Positions 6,360 through 9,099 of a stretch of 9,099 bases of DNA are shown piece after piece. Numbering within the stretch: position 1 is the first letter of the stretch; each line of letters opens with the position of its first letter. The translations under genes and the position numbers were made by a program. The DNA lies in contig JAWLFJ010000139.1 in NCBI GenBank assembly GCA_041685625.1, forward strand, positions 1 through 9,099, read 5' to 3'. The notes beneath the pieces were generated by a model. The model saw only the letters and a list, made by a program, of their open reading frames with translations. It ran no database searches and had not been told where the DNA came from. Source of the DNA: Albimonas sp041685625. Its GTDB lineage: Bacteria; Pseudomonadota; Alphaproteobacteria; Rhodobacterales; Rhodobacteraceae.

Positions 6360-7703
6360 TCACATCCGCATGAAGCCTTCGATCTCGTTCGCCGCCCACG
6401 AGAGGGTGCGGTCCAGCGACTCGCCCTCCATCTGCCGCACGACCATCTTGGTCATCACGCCCTGGGTGTAGATCTGCTGGGCGATGTTATGCGGCGCCGG
6501 CGCGCCGGAGATCGAAAGGGTCTGCGTGCCGTGGGGGTCGGGGTAGTGGTAGAGCGTCCCCTTCGGCGGGCCCACCTCGGCCCAGGTGTCGAACTTGGTG
6601 AGCTTCTCGAAGGCGGGGATGTCGTAGCCCGCCGACGCCTCGACGAGGGCCTTGGCCGAGCTCTCGCGCCCGAGATGCATCAGCAGGCTCTTGGCCGCGT
6701 CCTTCTTCTCGCTGAACTTCCAGACGCCGAGGAAGTAGGGCAGAAACGGCAGGTAGCGCCCGTTCGGCCCCGAGGGCGCGCCATGCGTCCACAGGTTCTG
6801 CGCCATGTCCGGCGCGTCCCGCACGGCGACGGCCCAGGCGCTGGGGGGGTTCCAGATCATCGAGCCGTTGCCGGAGACCAGCCACTTGTTGTTCGAGGCG
6901 TCGTCCCAGGCCGGCGCGTCGGGCGCGAGCAGCGGGCCGAGCTCCTTCATGTATTCGAGCGCGGCGCGCACGCCGTCGGAATCGGCGGTGACGTCGCCCG
7001 CCTCGTTCACCAGGTTCCCGCCGAATGCGGCGAAGATGGCGCCGACCGAATCGACGCTGTCCGAGGTGGAGCCGAGTCCGATGCCGATCGGGTTGCCGCC
7101 GGCGTGGCAGGCCTTGGCGGCCTCGAGGAAGACCTCCATGGTCCAGTTCGCGTCGTTCGGCGCGGCGCCGGCCGGGTAGATCTCCTGGATGTCGATGCCG
7201 GCGTGCTCCTTGAGCAGGTCGACGCGCGAGCAGGGGCCCTTGATCTGGCTGCCGGCGGTGAAGGGCATGCCGGACCAGAAGCCGTCGACATGGCCGAGAT
7301 ACTTCACCGTGTCGTTGACCTCGCCGTATTCGGCGCGCAGCGCCTCGACGATGTCGTCCATCGGCTCGAGGTCGTTGCGGTACTGGGGCAGATACCAGGT
7401 GCCGAAGGAGAGCACGTCGTGGCCGGCGCGGGCCTGCGCCTCGGCGGCCTGGGTCAGGATAAGCTTGTTGCCCTGCGAGGTGATGAAGTCGATCGAGACC
7501 GGCACGTTCTCCTTCGCCGACCATTCCTCGACGAGGGTGACGGCGGCGTCGTTGGCGCCGGGCACCCAGTGGTCCCAGAAGCCGATCGAGAGCGTCTCGG
7601 ACGCGTTGGCGCGGCGCACCCAAGGCGCCGCGAGCGTGGCCGCGGAGACGGCGGTCGCCGTCGTCAGCAGCCGACGACGCGAGATCCGCGTGTCGTTGGT
7701 CAT
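6360..7703 (-). CDS. Tat-exported ABC solute-binding protein, family 1 (MalE-like)
   Basis: 447 residues, normal for extracellular solute-binding protein family 1 (CUT1 importers). The N-terminus carries a twin-arginine signal: SRRRLL (8-13), a hydrophobic run TTATAVSAATLAAPWV and a likely cut after RANA (31-34), so the protein is predicted to fold before export to the periplasm. The mature part begins ETLSIGFWDHWVPGANDAAV, the usual first strand and ligand-pocket loop. Trp and Tyr are frequent in probable pocket loops (FWDHW, GTWYLPQY, GFWSGMPFT, MIWNPPSAW), as expected for a polar, carbohydrate-like ligand. The ATG at 7703 is chosen because GGAGG lies 9 nt upstream and the signal peptide starts there; the frame stays open further upstream only because of high GC. 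First gene of the transport set. The ligand cannot be named. Confidence 0.93.
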   Translation of the reverse strand: MTNDTRISRRRLLTTATAVSAATLAAPWVRRANASETLSIGFWDHWVPGANDAAVTLVEEWSAKENVPVSIDFITSQGNKLILTQAAEAQARAGHDVLSFGTWYLPQYRNDLEPMDDIVEALRAEYGEVNDTVKYLGHVDGFWSGMPFTAGSQIKGPCSRVDLLKEHAGIDIQEIYPAGAAPNDANWTMEVFLEAAKACHAGGNPIGIGLGSTSDSVDSVGAIFAAFGGNLVNEAGDVTADSDGVRAALEYMKELGPLLAPDAPAWDDASNNKWLVSGNGSMIWNPPSAWAVAVRDAPDMAQNLWTHGAPSGPNGRYLPFLPYFLGVWKFSEKKDAAKSLLMHLGRESSAKALVEASAGYDIPAFEKLTKFDTWAEVGPPKGTLYHYPDPHGTQTLSISGAPAPHNIAQQIYTQGVMTKMVVRQMEGESLDRTLSWAANEIEGFMRM

Positions 7704-7874
7704 CAGCGTTGTCCTCCCTGTGGGCGATCGATTCTTGCCGGCCGCCGCCTTCGTCGCGCCTTTTGTCTTGGTCTTCCGGGCCGCCGGGACTGGCGCGATC
7801 GTCCCGCGCGGGCCGTTCCTCGATCTTTCTCCAGAACGCCGGCCCACCGCCGTGGCGCAACCGTCAGTTGAAGA

Positions 7875-7904
7875 AGTATCGCACGGCGCCTTACGCCACG
7901 GCAA
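7875..7904 (-). promoter_or_regulatory. Candidate promoter for the transport genes
   Basis: On the minus strand TTGCCG (7899-7904) is separated by 18 bp from GATACT (7875-7880), a fair match to sigma-70 -35 and -10 boxes. An A-rich stretch (GAAAAAGAG) lies just upstream of the -35 box. It sits about 170 bp before the binding-protein start and downstream of the hairpin that follows the aldolase gene, where a second promoter would be expected. The rest of the gap 7704-7950 shows no convincing gene; a 70-codon minus-strand open frame there is Arg-rich and looks like noise. Confidence 0.3.
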
Positions 7905-7950
7905 CTCTTTTTCACGGCGAGGCATGAGTTTGCGGCCGCGCACTCCTCCG

Positions 7951-7987
7951 CGGAGCGCCCCCCCCACCCGCGGGGGGCGCGGCTCCG
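7951..7987 (-). terminator. Strong hairpin immediately after the aldolase stop codon
   Basis: CGGAGC (7951-7956) pairs with GCTCCG (7982-7987), and an inner C-run (7959-7964) pairs with a G-run (7972-7977). That is about 14 pairs with two single-base bulges and a 7-nt loop. It begins at the base next to the aldolase TGA. No T-run follows on the minus strand, so it is either a terminator of the U-poor kind seen in GC-rich genomes, or a stability/processing element separating aldolase mRNA from the transporter mRNA. Its position makes it more credible than other GC stems in the window. Confidence 0.45.
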
Positions 7988-8779
7988 TCAGTAGAGCCCG
8001 CCGCCGCTTCCCTCGGCGCGGCCGGTGCGCGTCAGCGCCACCGCGCGCTGGGCGGCGGCGGCGAGGAGCTGGTTGTCGGCCTGGATCGTGACCAGGCGGT
8101 AGCCCTTCTCGATCATGCCGCGGGCGTAGGCGGGCGCGCCGCAATGGATGCCGGCGACCTTGCCGTGGCGCTTCGCGGCGGCGGCGATCGCGTGGATGAT
8201 CTCGAGCAGCTCGGGCTCGTCGCGGTCGCCCTTGGCCGCGAAGCCGTGCGACAGGCCGAGATCGGCGGGCCCGACATAGACGCCGTCGACGCCGGGGGTG
8301 GAGAGGATCTCGTCGAGATTCTCGACCGCCTTGCGGGTCTCGATCATGGGCAGGACCAGCAGCGTCTCGTTCGCCTTCACCGCGTAGTCGGCGCCGCCGT
8401 ACCAGGTGGCGCGGACCGGGCCGAAGCTGCGCTCGCCCTCGGGCGGGTAGCGGCAGGCGCGCACCAGCGCCTCGGCCTCCGCCCGGCTGTTCACCATCGG
8501 GCAGATCACGCCGTAGGCGCCGGCGTCGAGCAGCTTCATGATGATGCCGGGCTCGTTCCAGGGCACGCGCACCAGCGGCGTGGCGGCGGTGGTCGAGATC
8601 GCCTGCAGCATCCCGATCGCGGTCTGGTAGTCCACGAGGCCGTGCTGCAGGTCCACGGTCAGCGAATCCCATCCGGCCTGGGCCATGTTCTCGGCCGCGG
8701 CGGAGCTCGGGATGCCGAGCCAGCCGTTCACCGCGGGCCGGTCCGCGGCCCAGAGCGTCTTCAATCCGTTCTCACGCAT
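7988..8779 (-). CDS. HpcH/HpaI family class II aldolase (2-keto-3-deoxy-acid type)
   Basis: 263 residues, family-typical. These metal-dependent aldolases split 4-hydroxy-2-keto acids into pyruvate (or a related keto acid) and an aldehyde; members act in homoprotocatechuate, glucarate (GarL) and L-rhamnonate (RhmA/YfaU) breakdown. Active-site residues are visible: His46 in DLQHG (general base), Arg71 in VRVPW (carboxylate binding), Glu147 in PMIET and Asp173 in GPADLGLSHG (metal ligands). The GWLGIPSSAAAENMAQAGWD start and the DAGAYGVICPMVNS segment are standard. The start is ATG at 8779, preceded by a purine-rich GGGAGGGAGACGAAGG ribosome site. First gene of the co-directional block, 284 bp before the binding-protein gene. 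The sequence does not tell which aldehyde or keto acid is used. Confidence 0.93.
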   Translation of the reverse strand: MRENGLKTLWAADRPAVNGWLGIPSSAAAENMAQAGWDSLTVDLQHGLVDYQTAIGMLQAISTTAATPLVRVPWNEPGIIMKLLDAGAYGVICPMVNSRAEAEALVRACRYPPEGERSFGPVRATWYGGADYAVKANETLLVLPMIETRKAVENLDEILSTPGVDGVYVGPADLGLSHGFAAKGDRDEPELLEIIHAIAAAAKRHGKVAGIHCGAPAYARGMIEKGYRLVTIQADNQLLAAAAQRAVALTRTGRAEGSGGGLY

Positions 8780-8800
8780 CGTCCTTCGTCTCCCTCCCTG

Positions 8801-8817
8801 CGCGGCGACTCGCCGCG
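8801..8817. promoter_or_regulatory. Inverted repeat in the aldolase leader
   Basis: CGCGGCGA and TCGCCGCG flank a single central C (17 bp), a perfect odd-centred palindrome about 22 bp upstream of the aldolase start, next to the ribosome site. It could be a repressor operator of LacI/GntR style or an RNA stem affecting translation. With no regulator gene in the window and very high GC, the role is open. Confidence 0.3.
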
Positions 8818-8820
8818 GAC

Positions 8821-8850
8821 GGCTCTTTCGCGCCGTTCGCGCGGAGAGCC
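8821..8850. promoter_or_regulatory. Hairpin in the region upstream of the aldolase gene
   Basis: GGCTCT (8821-8826) pairs with AGAGCC (8845-8850) and, inside it, CGCGC (8829-8833) with GCGCG (8839-8843), leaving a 5-nt loop: 11 Watson-Crick pairs. There is no T-run on either side. It would lie in the 5' untranslated leader if the aldolase promoter is near the IS630 boundary. Confidence 0.3.
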
Positions 8851-8875
8851 TAGCGGATGTCGCAGGGGAAGCTCG

Positions 8876-8887
8876 CGCGAATTCGCG
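8876..8887. promoter_or_regulatory. Perfect 12-bp palindrome CGCGAATTCGCG, candidate operator
   Basis: The self-complementary 12-mer CGCGAATTCGCG lies about 97 bp upstream of the aldolase start. A second pairing, CTCGCG (8872-8877) with CGCGAG (8884-8889), overlaps it. Its AT-containing core stands out in this GC-rich spacer, as many operator half-sites do. A weak -10-like TAGGCT lies just downstream on the minus strand (8847-8852), but no good -35 box accompanies it. The remainder of the 210-bp spacer 8780-8989 shows no gene. Confidence 0.35.
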
Positions 8888-8989
8888 AGGGACGCCTCGT
8901 ACCGCCGCGCGGAAGCTCTGACTCCGCGGGGGATTCCCGCGCGCTCTGATCCGTGATTCCGTCGCCCGAGGCGGTGAGACGGAGGCGAC

Positions 8990-9099
8990 ATGGGTCGAGA
9001 GCTGGAGATCCGGGACGATCTGCCGGTGGAGCAGCCTCGGGCGCTGGCGGCGCGAGAGCGGAGCCTTGCGGCGCGGCGGCTGCCGGCGATCGCGAACGC
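8990..9099 (+). CDS. IS630-family transposase, N-terminal part (runs off the window)
   Basis: ATG at 8990 with GGAGG at 8981-8985. The frame is open to the right edge and gives 36 full codons: MGRELEIRDDLPVEQ, then PRALAARERSLAARRLPAIAN. This resembles the N-terminus of IS630-family transposases (MGR-x-LEIRDDLP...LRALARRE...RRxLAIANAL), ahead of their helix-turn-helix and DDE domain. IS630 elements insert at TA dinucleotides. The left end probably lies within the ~90 bp upstream, but no terminal inverted repeat could be fixed without the other end. Whether the element is intact cannot be told from this fragment. Confidence 0.7.
   Translation, partial: MGRELEIRDDLPVEQPRALAARERSLAARRLPAIAN

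Noticed and set aside
4435..6399. Single 654-codon frame read as a fused permease
   Set aside because: The first ~350 codons are a shadow of the first permease in another frame; only the part from 5349 on codes for the second permease.
5337..7871. Plus-strand open frame of 844 codons antisense to the binding-protein and permease genes
   Set aside because: Low-complexity His/Arg/Asp/Gly composition and no recognisable domain; it mirrors the codon bias of the real genes on the opposite strand.
7891..7913. Plus-strand terminator suggested by the CTTTTT run
   Set aside because: Only a 4-bp stem (GGCG/CGCC) precedes the T-run, and no plus-strand gene ends nearby; the A-rich strand fits better as sequence upstream of a minus-strand promoter.
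7703..7915. 70-codon minus-strand ORF in the gap before the binding-protein gene
   Set aside because: Almost entirely Arg/Gly/Pro/Ala without a hydrophobic core or recognisable motif; its start has no clear ribosome site.
8761..8991. 76-codon minus-strand ORF between the IS630 gene and the aldolase
   Set aside because: Charged, Arg-rich composition, no family resemblance, and it overlaps the aldolase start and the palindromic spacer.

Overview
This is a very GC-rich window whose genes look alphaproteobacterial (inference from composition and protein resemblance; the genus cannot be fixed from sequence alone). Its core is one seven-gene block, all on the minus strand (8779 down to 1531). The block is flanked on both sides by insertion-sequence material.

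Left edge (1-1508): a 34-residue plus-strand tail of a membrane-protein-like ORF ends exactly where IS material begins; its last codon and stop (TGG TAA) are the first six bases of an IS21-type end. The IS material is a degraded mosaic: two 32-bp direct repeats typical of IS21-family ends, the last ~58 codons of istB, most of the 3' half of istA (frameshifted and fused to istB by a large deletion), then the 5' end of an IS3-family orfA with its probable left terminus. None of it looks able to transpose.

Centre (1531-8779, minus strand, in transcription order): an HpcH/HpaI-family class II aldolase; a 284-bp gap with a strong hairpin and a candidate promoter; a Tat-exported solute-binding protein; two MalF/MalG-type permeases overlapping by one base; a MalK/UgpC-type ATPase; an RraA-like lyase; and a D-2-hydroxyacid dehydrogenase. 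The four transport genes form a complete CUT1-type importer. The three enzymes suggest catabolism of an imported sugar acid, polyol or other hydroxy/keto acid by C-C cleavage and keto/hydroxyacid redox. The substrate cannot be read from the sequence, and no dehydratase, kinase or regulator lies in the window.

Right edge (8780-9099): a 210-bp divergent spacer carries three inverted repeats, including a perfect 12-bp palindrome, that could hold the operon promoter and operator. It is followed by the start of an IS630-family transposase gene running off the window.

Nothing here is clearly a new class of system. The most informative points are the uncharacterised aldolase/RraA-like/dehydrogenase plus importer combination, the intercistronic hairpins, and the layered IS remnants bounding the cluster.
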